Shown: piece by piece, positions 27,954 to 36,646 of the stretch | Position numbering within the stretch: position 1 is the first letter of the stretch | How the letters are laid out: every line of letters starts with the position of its first letter | From: CAYVQF01 sp964454015 | GTDB taxonomy: Bacteria; Myxococcota_A; Bradymonadia; UBA4248 | DNA length: 64,000 bases | NCBI GenBank assembly: GCA_964454015.1 | Contig: CAYVQF010000025.1 | Coordinates: forward strand, 1-64,000 | Reading direction: 5' to 3' | The notes under the pieces: generated by a model | Seen by the model: only the letters and a program-made list of their open reading frames with translations | The model's database searches: none | Told to the model about the DNA's origin: nothing | Made by a program: the position numbers and the translations under genes

Positions 27954-29591
27954 TCAGATCCCTTTGTACTCGCGCTCGAGGGTGAGGTTGAGGCGCTCGT
28001 CGGCGCGTGGGCGGAGGGTGGTGGTGTAGGTCTTGTGCCTGGCGAGGGTGACGGTGACTTTGGTGGCCTTGGTTCGGGGGAGCTGCAGGGAGCAGGGGCT
28101 GGTGCACTTGAGGCCAGCGGCTTGGATCGTGGCGCCGGCAGGCGTGGTGGAAAATGCGACTTGGACGCGGTCGTTCTTGGCTTCGGTTCTGGGGCTGGAA
28201 GGCTTGATGGGCGTGGGCTTGGGCGCGGGTAGGGCGCGGGCGCTGCCAGCGGCAGTCGCCTGGGTGCAGGCCACGGTGCAGAGGCTCAGTTGCGCGGGAG
28301 TTGGTGCGGGCGTGGGGGGGGGGGGCTCGGCTGCGGGTGGTGGGTCGTTGGTGGGGGCTTCCACGGGGGCAACGGGCGAGGTCGTTGGTGGGTCGGGTTC
28401 GAGGTTCGTTGGTGCCAGATCTTGCTGAAGGGCGACCTGTTGCGGGGGGGGATCGGCCCGATCGAGGATGAGCACCAGCAGGAGGGCTGCGCCAGTGAGC
28501 ACGGCGACGAGGAGGATGGCGAGGATGAGGGGTAGGGACGAGCGTTCGGTGGTCGGCGGGCTGGGGGCTTGGCCTTTTGCCGGTACGGGTGAGGGTGTGG
28601 CGGCCATCGAGGCGACTCGCCCGGTGTCGATGCTGGCCCGGAGTGGGAGATCGTGTGGCGTGTGTGCCTTGGGCTGGACGCTGTTTTGTTTGCCCGTGAT
28701 GGGGCTCAAGAGGGACAGTGAGAGGGGGGCAGCGTCATCGGGGGCGAGTTGAACGGCCTCGATGGCCTTGTACATTTGGCGGGCATCGGCGAAGCGCAGG
28801 GTGGCGTCTTTCTCGATGGCGGTGGTGATGATTTGCAGAAAAGGTGAGTGGGAGACTTCTTCGGGAATGCGGTGTGGTTGTTTGTCGATGTGGGCAGCGA
28901 CGACCTCGAGCATGGTCCCTTCGAGGAGGGCACGGCCGGTGAGGAGCTCGATGAAGATGAGTCCGGCGGCATAGATATCGACTTGCGGACCGACGGGCTC
29001 TTGGCGGAGCTGCTCAGGTGACATGTAGGAGGGGGTGCCGACGAGCTGGTTCTGGGTTTGGAAGGTGACTTTGGTGTCACGTTCGGCGCCGTGGATGGCT
29101 TTGGCGATACCAAAGTCGAGGATTTTGAGGAAGTCGGTGCGCATGCCGACTTCGGTGAGCATGAGGTTGTTGGGCTTGAGGTCGCGGTGGACGATGGCGA
29201 GCTCGTGGGCGGCGACGAGGCCGTCGAGGAGCTGCAGCATGATCGAGCGGGCCATGGGGTGGGTGAGGGGGCCGTGACGTTGGAGGAAATCTGCGACTTC
29301 GATCCCGCGGACGAACTCCATGACCATGAAGGGTGCGCCGTCGGCGTCGCCGTAGTCATAGAGGCGGACGATGTTGGGGTGTTCGAGTTGGCGGACGAGT
29401 TTGATTTCTCTTTGGAAACGCTGGGCAAAGGTGTCCCCGAAGCCGCCCGTGTTTTCGTTGAGGATTTTGATGGCGACTTCACGGCCGAGTTTGAGATCGC
29501 GGGCGCGAAAGACCATGCCGAAGCCACCGCGTCCAATGGGGCCGAGGACTTCATATTGATCGGCGATGCGGTAGCCCGCGTCGAGTTGCAT
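27954..29591 (-). CDS. Transmembrane Ser/Thr protein kinase with C-terminal PEGA domain, 545 aa
   Basis: Kinase domain at about 13-280: GRGGFGMV (20-27), Lys42, HRDLKPNN (135-142), DFG (159-161) and SPEQL. A Pro/Ala/Ser-rich juxtamembrane region leads to one membrane helix (about 350-372, LPLILAILLVAVLTGAALLLVLIL), a Pro-rich external segment and a final PEGA-like domain (TTPAGATIQAAG...CTSPCSLQLPR). This is the usual PknB-like plan with PEGA in place of PASTA, so it may sense the envelope. The ATG at 29591 has GGGAG seven bases upstream. It is translated in tandem with the PEGA/barrel gene. A 12-G tract at 28314-28325 lies inside the gene, coding for Pro on this strand. Confidence 0.9.
   Translation of the reverse strand: MQLDAGYRIADQYEVLGPIGRGGFGMVFRARDLKLGREVAIKILNENTGGFGDTFAQRFQREIKLVRQLEHPNIVRLYDYGDADGAPFMVMEFVRGIEVADFLQRHGPLTHPMARSIMLQLLDGLVAAHELAIVHRDLKPNNLMLTEVGMRTDFLKILDFGIAKAIHGAERDTKVTFQTQNQLVGTPSYMSPEQLRQEPVGPQVDIYAAGLIFIELLTGRALLEGTMLEVVAAHIDKQPHRIPEEVSHSPFLQIITTAIEKDATLRFADARQMYKAIEAVQLAPDDAAPLSLSLLSPITGKQNSVQPKAHTPHDLPLRASIDTGRVASMAATPSPVPAKGQAPSPPTTERSSLPLILAILLVAVLTGAALLLVLILDRADPPPQQVALQQDLAPTNLEPDPPTTSPVAPVEAPTNDPPPAAEPPPPTPAPTPAQLSLCTVACTQATAAGSARALPAPKPTPIKPSSPRTEAKNDRVQVAFSTTPAGATIQAAGLKCTSPCSLQLPRTKATKVTVTLARHKTYTTTLRPRADERLNLTLEREYKGI
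28314..28325. repeat. Homopolymer tract, 12 G (12 C on the coding strand)
   Basis: Twelve consecutive G residues lie in the Pro-rich external segment of the PEGA kinase. A one-base slip would remove the PEGA domain by frameshift, so this could be a phase-variable tract or an indel-prone assembly position. The reading frame is intact here. Confidence 0.8.
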
Positions 29592-29794
29592 AAGGACTCC
29601 CGTTGGGTTTGCGGTTCGAGGCGCAGCCTGCACCGCAGGGGCACAGGCTACGCAAGCGACGCGGCGTGCGCAAGTCCGATGGGAACGCGCTTGGTGCTGG
29701 GCGCGCGTGCATAACGCTTGCGCGATGGGGATGAGATGTGGGAGCACACAGGTGTGGTGGAGAACGGGTCGCGCTGGGAGAGGGAGGAGAGCAG

Positions 29795-30919
29795 ATGCAA
29801 GAGGCCATGGCGTTCAACGGATGGGCGAGTCGTTTTTTATGGCCATTCAATCTTCCAAAGGCTTGTCCTGCTTGGTCGATGGTGGCCGATAGCGCGTCGT
29901 GCGCGCAGTGGGTGATGGACTTTCAGGCGTCATATGGCTTGGCGGCGGATGGTCGCTTGGGTCCGTCGACGCTGCATGCGTGTGCGGCGTGTTTCGACGA
30001 GGGGGGCGGTGGCGTTGGGGGCGCGATGATTGGTGGTGAGGAGGTGGACCTTGGCGTACCGGTGGCGCGGATGTGTACCATGGCGCGGCAGTCAGGTGCT
30101 GCGGTAGGGCTGGCGCCACGGGTGGTTCTTTTCTCGACGGCCGAGTTGGAGCGCCACGGTCGGCATCGCCGTTTGGGTGAGCGGGGTCTGCGTGGGCATT
30201 TCAGTGTGGACGCTGCGCAGGGCCGGGCTGGTGCTAGCCTGGTGCTGCAGTGGGCTGATCCCAAGCGTGAGGTGTCCTTCGTCCCGAGTGAGGTGGACGG
30301 GGACTATCCGGCGTCGCTGCAGGCGATCGGGGTGGAGTTGGAGAATGCGCTGGTGCCGCAGGGGGCGGCGAGTGAGGCGCGGAAGTGGCTTCGGCGGCGC
30401 GAGGGGGTCGCCCACGAGATTGGCGGGAGGAAGTGTCGCCATTTGGCTTATTTTCCGGAGCAAGTGGTGGCGTTGCAGCGGCTGATGCAGGCGCTGCAGG
30501 GGCAGGGGGTGCCGGTGCGCTTTCCGCAAGATGGCGCGGGGTGGGACACGCGCTGTAGGCCAGGGCTTTGGTCGCAGTGGGAAGGCTATCTGGCGCGTTT
30601 TCACTATGCAGCGGGTTCGGTAGAGCCCGGCGCGGGTCTGGTCGAGGTTTTGCCGGCGCTCTTTGGGCCGCTGGCCGAGTTGGCGCCGGTGGCGGTGGGG
30701 GTAGAGGCAGAAGAAGCGCTGCCCCTGGAGCCCCCGGCTTTGTTGGCGCAGATGGCAGAGGAGCGGCGGGTGGCCGAGGCTGGGTCCGCATCGGCCTACG
30801 TGCCGCAGGCGCTTCCAGAGGTAGGTTTTCGGCGCCCGGATGTGGTGTCCCAGCGTGGCCAAGGGGCGACGGCGCGGGCTGAGAAGCTGAGGCAACGGTT
30901 GTTGCGCGGGGAAGGGTGA
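29795..30919 (+). CDS. Peptidoglycan-binding domain plus degenerate amidase-like domain, 374 aa
   Basis: Residues about 38-62 (WVMDFQASYGLAADGRLG) fit a PG_binding_1 motif. The following region follows the course of an Amidase_2 (N-acetylmuramoyl-L-alanine amidase) domain: RGHFSVDAAQGRAGASLVLQWADP, then AIGVELENAL, then LAYFPEQVVALQRLMQAL. The usual zinc-binding His residues at the first strand (here VVLFSTAEL) and after the Asp-rich turn (here VSFVP) are not present, so catalysis is doubtful. No signal peptide is apparent at the ATG 29795, which has a strong GGGAGGAG upstream. The C-terminal ~90 residues are Ala/Pro/Glu-rich. It may bind rather than cut peptidoglycan, or be a cytosolic toxin- or secretion-linked protein. 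Confidence 0.65.
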   Translation: MQEAMAFNGWASRFLWPFNLPKACPAWSMVADSASCAQWVMDFQASYGLAADGRLGPSTLHACAACFDEGGGGVGGAMIGGEEVDLGVPVARMCTMARQSGAAVGLAPRVVLFSTAELERHGRHRRLGERGLRGHFSVDAAQGRAGASLVLQWADPKREVSFVPSEVDGDYPASLQAIGVELENALVPQGAASEARKWLRRREGVAHEIGGRKCRHLAYFPEQVVALQRLMQALQGQGVPVRFPQDGAGWDTRCRPGLWSQWEGYLARFHYAAGSVEPGAGLVEVLPALFGPLAELAPVAVGVEAEEALPLEPPALLAQMAEERRVAEAGSASAYVPQALPEVGFRRPDVVSQRGQGATARAEKLRQRLLRGEG

Positions 30920-31160
30920 GCGTGCAAAGGTGGAAAGGTGCGCCGGGCTAAGGAATGCGTAAGATGGTGCGAGATGGGCTGGGGATGCAGGAGGCAGCCT
31001 GCCGACTTGGGCGACCCTGCCCCCGGTGTTCAGCGCATAGGAGTCGTGCAGGCATGGAGGCGAGTGACCATTTCGGTGAACCCGATGCGCTGCTTGTGGT
31101 TCTGTGTTTGCGCGCGCCGGGCCGTGACTTTGTGGCGGCGCTTGCCCAGGGAGAGGGCGG

Positions 31161-33605
31161 ATGAGAGAGGAGGCGATGCGGTGCCCAGAGTGCGGTGGCG
31201 AGGCTGCTGCGACGGCGTTGGCGGTGGCCATCTGTAGGACTTGCGGTCACACCTTTGGCGTGGCCCCGGGGAGGGGGGCGTCGTTGATGGCAGAGGGGGC
31301 GACGCCAGCGCGTCGGCGCTTGATACCCATGGCCTCGGTGGAGGCTTTGTTGGCTGGTCCACAGGAGCGCGCTGAGCCAATACCGCCTCGATTGGTGCGG
31401 GGGGGCGAGGTGGGTGACGGGAGCGTGGACCCCGTGGCCGGGTCTTTCGATCGTTTTGGGGACCAGACGCTGGTGGGCTTTGGGTCGCGCCTGACGGGTG
31501 GTCGAGATGGCTATGACGCGGCCTCAGATGCGCGCTTGCGTCGCCTCGAGGCACAGAAACTGAGTGTGGCCCAGGCGCCGCAGTTGCGATCGGTGTTCGC
31601 GAGTCCGCCGGCGACGCGTTTAGCCGACGCCGATGCGGTCACGGTTCCCGACGTGCCGCCGGTGATGGTGTTGCGCCGGCGCAAGATCATGCACTTGGAC
31701 GAGAGCGTCGAGGCGGCGCAGGCGGCGCAGTCGCGGGGTCCGCTGGGTCTGGTGCGGGAGGTGACGGGCGCGGGGGGGACGGGTGGAGCGAGGCGGGTGA
31801 CCGTACCGGCGCACTTCGTTCAGCCTACACCGGAGTGCCCTGAGGCCGTGGATGAGGGTGCTGAGGGGGTCGCTGAGCCAGAGCCATCAGGCGAGGTTGC
31901 TGTGGTGGAGGATGCTGCGCTGGCGCCACTCGAGGATTCAGGCGCTGTGTTGGCGTGGGTGGATCACCAAGAAGAGCTGGCGCTTGATGTGCCGCAGGTT
32001 GCGGTAGCGGCGCTGGCTTCTGATGGGGTGGCGGTGGCTGGGCCGTGGCGCGCGGGTGAGGAAGAGGGGGCGCCGGCGTCGTTGGCAGCGCTCGCCGAGG
32101 TTGAGAGCGACGCGTGGACGCTGGGGGACAGCTCGGCGGTGGTGGCCGAGGTGGTGCCTATGGCGTCGGGGGCTTCGTGGCGGATATTGCCGGTGGCGGC
32201 GGCGGTGTTGCTGTTGGTGGCGGCGTTGGCTTTTGTGGTGTGGGGGCGCTGGGGCGGTGGTGTGGTGAGTGGCGCCGGGGACGCGCCGGTTGTGGCGGAG
32301 GCGATGAGTCCCATGGCTTTGGCCCGGGCGGCGGCTGGGGCGCAAGTGCGTGTGGCGTTGGCGCTGGCGCTGGCGCGAACGCAGGTGCACGTTGCGCTGG
32401 CCGTGGAGGAGAAGGTGGCTGAGCGCTTGGCGCGGGATGCTTGGCATCGCTATCAAGGGGGTGACTTGGAGGCGGCGGCGGCGGGTCTGGAGGCGGCGGC
32501 GCGTCTGGGTTTGGGTCGGGTAGAGCATTTTCATACCTTGGCGATGGTTTACATGGACTTGGGTCGCTACGCGGAGGCGCGGGCGACTCTGTACCGGGTA
32601 CGAGAGGCGCGGCACCCGGACACGGAAGGATTGCTGTGGCGTTCCTTTGGTGAAGATGGGCGTTTCGTGTCGCCCGTGCACACCGTTGGGCCGACGGTGT
32701 TGGACAGCATATCGCCGCTGGGAGGCGGTTCGACGTTGACCTTCCGTTTTCACCGTGGTGGGGAGACGGTGGCGGCGTTCAAGCCTTTGCAGACGCGTCG
32801 GCAGTCGAATTATCGCTCAGAGATTGCATCGTGGCGTTTGTGTGAGTTGTTGCGCTGTGCTTTTGCGGTGCCCTACAACCGGGAGGTGCGGATCGCCGAG
32901 CCAGATTTTCAGCGTCTTTATTATGGTCGGGCGAACGCCAAGCATCACGCTTATGCCGAGGGTTTTGGCGACCTGATCTGGTCGCGTGACGGGAACCAGC
33001 GGTATTTGTACGGGACGGAGAAGGCATGGGTGTCTGATTTCACCCGCTTCCCCATTGAGATGGTTGCCATGTGGTCGCCGTGGTTGCTGCAGAGTGCGGA
33101 CGCGTCCATACTGGACGTGGCGCTGAGCGATAGTCTGCGGGCCTGGCGCAATGACCCTGAGGTGTCGAAGTCCTATGGCCGGTTCATGATCCACGCGGGC
33201 GATATGGGGACGCGAGAGCTGGCGCGCCAGGTCAGCGAGGTTTTGGTTTTTGACTATTTGGTGGGGAACTGGGACCGTTTCAGTGGGGTGAAGGCTTGGT
33301 GGGGTGTGAATTGCCAGTTTGCCGAGGGGCGGATCGTGTCGATAGACAATGGTGCAGCGTTTCAGCCCTATGCCAATGATCGGGTGCGATCGCATTTCGA
33401 CCGGGTGGAGCGTTTCAGCCGTTCTTTCATCCGGGAGCTGCGCTTGTTGAACAAGGAGGCGGCGCGCGCTTTTTTGTTCCCCGAGGCGTCGCGGCGTGAG
33501 GCGGATGCCTTTGAACAGTTTTGGACACAGCGGGCGCAGGTGCTGGCCAAGGTGGACACTTTGATCGAGCAGTATGGGGAAGAGGCGGTGCTGGTGTTCG
33601 AGTGA
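31161..33605 (+). CDS. Membrane protein with extracytoplasmic FAM20-like kinase domain, 814 aa
   Basis: An N-terminal zinc ribbon (CPEC...CRTC, 8-29) and a ~300-residue disordered acidic region precede one membrane helix (about 341-362). After a helical region that looks like one or two TPRs (about 415-470), the C-terminal ~290 residues carry the hallmarks of the FAM20/HipA kinase-like fold: VAAFKPLQ with Lys541, SEIASWRL with Glu554, VFDYLVGNWDRF with Asp705, and SIDNGAAF with Asp729, followed by RELRLLNKEAARAFL. Order and wording closely parallel FAM20C's FKPM, NAEIAAF, VFDFL..N.DRH and LDNG..F. If the positive-inside rule holds, the kinase domain is periplasmic. It heads a three-gene operon with a lipoprotein and an outer-membrane protein. 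Start ATG 31161; ATG 31176 is possible. Confidence 0.8.
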   Translation: MREEAMRCPECGGEAAATALAVAICRTCGHTFGVAPGRGASLMAEGATPARRRLIPMASVEALLAGPQERAEPIPPRLVRGGEVGDGSVDPVAGSFDRFGDQTLVGFGSRLTGGRDGYDAASDARLRRLEAQKLSVAQAPQLRSVFASPPATRLADADAVTVPDVPPVMVLRRRKIMHLDESVEAAQAAQSRGPLGLVREVTGAGGTGGARRVTVPAHFVQPTPECPEAVDEGAEGVAEPEPSGEVAVVEDAALAPLEDSGAVLAWVDHQEELALDVPQVAVAALASDGVAVAGPWRAGEEEGAPASLAALAEVESDAWTLGDSSAVVAEVVPMASGASWRILPVAAAVLLLVAALAFVVWGRWGGGVVSGAGDAPVVAEAMSPMALARAAAGAQVRVALALALARTQVHVALAVEEKVAERLARDAWHRYQGGDLEAAAAGLEAAARLGLGRVEHFHTLAMVYMDLGRYAEARATLYRVREARHPDTEGLLWRSFGEDGRFVSPVHTVGPTVLDSISPLGGGSTLTFRFHRGGETVAAFKPLQTRRQSNYRSEIASWRLCELLRCAFAVPYNREVRIAEPDFQRLYYGRANAKHHAYAEGFGDLIWSRDGNQRYLYGTEKAWVSDFTRFPIEMVAMWSPWLLQSADASILDVALSDSLRAWRNDPEVSKSYGRFMIHAGDMGTRELARQVSEVLVFDYLVGNWDRFSGVKAWWGVNCQFAEGRIVSIDNGAAFQPYANDRVRSHFDRVERFSRSFIRELRLLNKEAARAFLFPEASRREADAFEQFWTQRAQVLAKVDTLIEQYGEEAVLVFE

Positions 33606-33627
33606 GGGTGGGAGGCTGAGGAAGGTT

Positions 33628-34896
33628 TTGACGACGGAGCGCTACGGGTGTGGGCTGTTGGTGTTGGCGATGGTGCTGCCCTTGGTGCTTGCGGGGTGTT
33701 TTTCCCGCAACACGGCGGAAGGTTTCTACGTCGAGAGCGCCGAGTCGGGTCGGGTGTTGTGGAGTGAGCGCAAGGTGGACCGGCTGCACCTGGTCCGCCT
33801 GAACTTACTCCATTTCGACGAGGAGGTGGGGGGGATCGTGGAGGTGTTTCGGGTGAGTCGTTATGCGACCTTTGCCCAGCAGCCGCGGGATATTCCCCAA
33901 TCGTCGGAGCATTATTTTTGCACGCGTATCGAGCAAGGGACGCTCAAGCGCGAGGTGTTGACCCTGCGATTTACGGACTGGCTGAATCGCCGCTGGCAGA
34001 TTTCAGGGGATCTCGTAGACGATGGAGATGCGGTCGCAGGGCGGCTGGAGCGTCTGTGGGCCGGGGGTGACGTGGTGGATGCTGTGGCCGAGCCGAGTGA
34101 ATGTTCGGTGCTGCTGCCTGAGGATGCGTACTATCTCGGGCAGGGAGAGCCGGCTTCGCAGCAGATCGTGTTGATGCGTGAGAGCACCAAGGTGAACAAG
34201 GAGCAGTTGTTCTGTGCGGACTATCACTGGCGCGCGGATATTGCGGTGGAGGTGCCGGCCTTCATCGAGGGTTGCAACCGCTATCGCTTGGCTTTGGTGA
34301 TGACCAAAGGTGAGACGGGGACCTCGGCGGCGGCACCGCTGGAGGGTCTGTTGCGCGCGGAGTTTTTGACGGCGACCTTGGACCGTTACGATTTGTTGGG
34401 GGACGAGCGTCGCGTCGCGATTCGCCGTCGGCCGACATTGCTGTCGGACCCAGGTTCGGGATTCGCCGTGGGTACGCTGATCGTGTATGAGGATCTGCCG
34501 CCTTACAATGATCGGTGGGACAACCTGCGGGTGGGGGCCTCGGTGCACGAGCGGGTGATCGCCTATTTGCCTTCTTCGGTGCTGGTTTTTGCGGAGCAGT
34601 TGGCGACGACGCCGCGTTTTGCGCGCGATGCGGACGGGGTGCGTTTGTCCGAGCCGCTCTATGGCGATCTCAGTGAGGTGCCTTTGGGTTGGCAGGTGAA
34701 CAGCGTGCAGGGTGAGGCCGTGTTTTTGCGAGACGGCGAGCGGGTGATGTTGATCCACCATTTGCAAGCCGAGGCCAACAAGGTCTTGCGTTTGGTGCCA
34801 GTTCCCGAGGCCTGTCAGGCGTGCTATCCTGCCCCGGCGGGTCAGGAGGAGGCTTGTGCGCCGTGCCCGCCCATTTTGCCGCTTTTGTTTTTGTGA
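33628..34896 (+). CDS. Lipoprotein of unknown function in the FAM20-like kinase operon, 422 aa
   Basis: A lipoprotein signal peptide (LLVLAMVLPLVLAGC, lipid Cys at 24) is plain with the TTG start at 33628, which follows GAGGAAGG. Upstream in-frame codons would extend the n-region with a frame that overlaps the kinase gene. The mature protein has several Cys, mixed beta-rich segments (DRLHLVRLNLLHFD, RRWQISGDLVDDG, VGTLIVYEDLPPYND) and a Cys/Pro-rich tail with two CxxC-like pairs (CQAC, CAPC). I do not recognise a domain. Its stop overlaps the start of the next gene by four bases (GTGA), so it is coupled to the outer-membrane protein downstream. Confidence 0.7.
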   Translation: MTTERYGCGLLVLAMVLPLVLAGCFSRNTAEGFYVESAESGRVLWSERKVDRLHLVRLNLLHFDEEVGGIVEVFRVSRYATFAQQPRDIPQSSEHYFCTRIEQGTLKREVLTLRFTDWLNRRWQISGDLVDDGDAVAGRLERLWAGGDVVDAVAEPSECSVLLPEDAYYLGQGEPASQQIVLMRESTKVNKEQLFCADYHWRADIAVEVPAFIEGCNRYRLALVMTKGETGTSAAAPLEGLLRAEFLTATLDRYDLLGDERRVAIRRRPTLLSDPGSGFAVGTLIVYEDLPPYNDRWDNLRVGASVHERVIAYLPSSVLVFAEQLATTPRFARDADGVRLSEPLYGDLSEVPLGWQVNSVQGEAVFLRDGERVMLIHHLQAEANKVLRLVPVPEACQACYPAPAGQEEACAPCPPILPLLFL

Positions 34897-36419
34897 AGCG
34901 GCGCAGGGGGGCTTTGAGGTTGAGCAGGTTGATGAGTCGCCTCATGCTTGGGCTGTGCGGAACCCTGCTCCTGTTGGAGTGGCTCGCGCCCAGTGTGGCC
35001 CTTGGGCAGCCGGTCTTGGCGCTGGAGGTGGATCCTGCGGAGCGGTTGCGGGTGGCGCTGCTGCCAGATCGGGTGCCGTTGTATTTGTATCCAGGTACTG
35101 AGATCGCAGGTGGTGTGGATGCACAGTTGGTGCGCCAGGGGATCGCGCGGGCCTTGCGGCGCCAGCCCTATTTCGAGTTGTTGTCGGTGGAAGCGGTGCA
35201 GTCGGCCCTGCGGGGTGGCAGCGTGCAAGTGGCGCAGTCATTGGTGGATGCGGCGACGGACTTTGGTTATGGGCAGGCGCATTTTTTCGATCTGAACATG
35301 GGCGCCGCCATCGAGACGCTGAGTCGGGTGGTGCGGGACTACGACGAGGGTCTCGGCGAGTGGGTGGTTCGCGACGAATTTGCCATGGCTTACCAGTATT
35401 TGGCTTACGCCTACATCGAGCGCAGCGCCACGGAGGGGGTGGCAGAGTCGGAAGACATCCTCTTGGCGCGCCAGGCTTTCCAGGGGATGGTCCGCTTGGC
35501 TCCTCACATCGTCCTTTATGCGGATCGCCAGCCGATGGAGCGGGTGCGGGTCTACGAGGAGGCGCGGGCGAACTTTTTGGCCAGCAGCGCGCTGCGCATG
35601 ACCGCCATCGAGAAGGCGCGCAAGGCGGCGCTGCTGCTGGATGTGGATCTTTTGCTCGTGCCGCGGGTGGTGCAGGACGCGCGTGGCGTCCTCTTTGTGG
35701 AGATCGACGTCTACGATCGGGGCAGCGACAGCCTGGAGAGCAGCGAGGCGCTGTGGGCCGAGGCTGGGGCCGAGCTCAGCCTGGGGCTGGTGGCGGCTGC
35801 CGAGGCCTACGTGTCGCGGCTGGCGGCGTGTGCCCACCCCAGGACTCTGCCCCCTCGCGCAGCGGAGGCTGGTCAGGCGGGTCGTTTTTACCTGGACACG
35901 GGCTTTGGCTACTTCGTCTTTCTCGAGGCACCGACCTCCTATGCTTTCGACAACATCGGCGCGTTCTTTCGCGCGACCTATATGGCGACGGAGCATTTTT
36001 TCGTCACAGGCTACTTCGGGTTGGCCTTCTCGGGCAACGACCGCGAGGGCGACCTGCTGGCGACCTTCAACACCTTTAGGGGGGCGCTGAGTGTGGGCGT
36101 GTCGATGGACTTCGACTGGATCCGGCCGTTCTTCTCATCGGGGCTGGAGGTGGCCAGCACGACGGGCTTCTCCGTGACCCACGCGACGGTGTGCAAGACC
36201 TACGGGGTCAACGATCGCGAGTGTCCCCCGAGCGCCGTCCAGGGCTATGCGCCGGCGTCGAGCGTCGGCCTCAGCTCGAGCCTGGGGGTCAACGTGGGTT
36301 TGGATCCGGTGTTTTTCGTGGCGGGGGCCACCTTTTCCTTCTCCGTATTTCCCCTCGACAGCGGCACGGCCCTGAATTTTCCCGTCGGTTTCGACGTGGG
36401 TGTGCAGTATCGTTTCTGA
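34893..36419 (+). CDS. Exported protein with helical periplasmic part and C-terminal outer-membrane barrel, 508 aa
   Basis: A signal peptide (cluster of Arg, then LMLGLCGTLLLLEWLAPSVALG) is followed by RLRVALLPDRVPLYLYP and a segment with the flavour of a CsgG/TolB-N alpha/beta domain (QGIARALRRQPYFELLSVEAVQSAL), then TPR-like helices (YQYLAYAYIERSA, ARQAFQGMVRLAPHI), another alpha/beta portion (LLLDVDLLLVPRVV) and a ~180-residue barrel with terminal VGVQYRF. The GTG at 34893 overlaps the upstream stop; the ATG at 34932 is a possible start. With the kinase and lipoprotein genes it forms an inner-membrane-to-outer-membrane set. Confidence 0.72.
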   Translation: MKRRRGALRLSRLMSRLMLGLCGTLLLLEWLAPSVALGQPVLALEVDPAERLRVALLPDRVPLYLYPGTEIAGGVDAQLVRQGIARALRRQPYFELLSVEAVQSALRGGSVQVAQSLVDAATDFGYGQAHFFDLNMGAAIETLSRVVRDYDEGLGEWVVRDEFAMAYQYLAYAYIERSATEGVAESEDILLARQAFQGMVRLAPHIVLYADRQPMERVRVYEEARANFLASSALRMTAIEKARKAALLLDVDLLLVPRVVQDARGVLFVEIDVYDRGSDSLESSEALWAEAGAELSLGLVAAAEAYVSRLAACAHPRTLPPRAAEAGQAGRFYLDTGFGYFVFLEAPTSYAFDNIGAFFRATYMATEHFFVTGYFGLAFSGNDREGDLLATFNTFRGALSVGVSMDFDWIRPFFSSGLEVASTTGFSVTHATVCKTYGVNDRECPPSAVQGYAPASSVGLSSSLGVNVGLDPVFFVAGATFSFSVFPLDSGTALNFPVGFDVGVQYRF

Positions 36420-36646
36420 GCCATTTGGGCCGGTGGGATCCACCTCCCGTGGGCGCGCGCTGCTTGGCCTTTGGAGAGCCGCATGAGCCAAGCGCATCGC
36501 GGCGTTCGGGGGAAGGTACACTTTGAAGGCTCTTGCATTTGTCCGATGGGCTCAATAGTGTCTGTACGGTGCCTGTGAATGGTCTACTCGCTTCGCTCGG
36601 CGTTGTTCAGGTGGGCCCAAATCTGTCCTATGCAAGGAGGAAAACG

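Noticed and set aside
30955..31164. 69-codon open frame overlapping the start of the FAM20-like gene as ATGA
   Set aside because: The overlap is suggestive, but the translation is Arg/Gly-rich with no recognisable pattern and no good ribosome-binding site.
36533..36561. TTGCAT and TAGTGT, 17 bases apart, before the DUF4215 lipoprotein gene
   Set aside because: Only 3/6 matches at each box; too weak to call.
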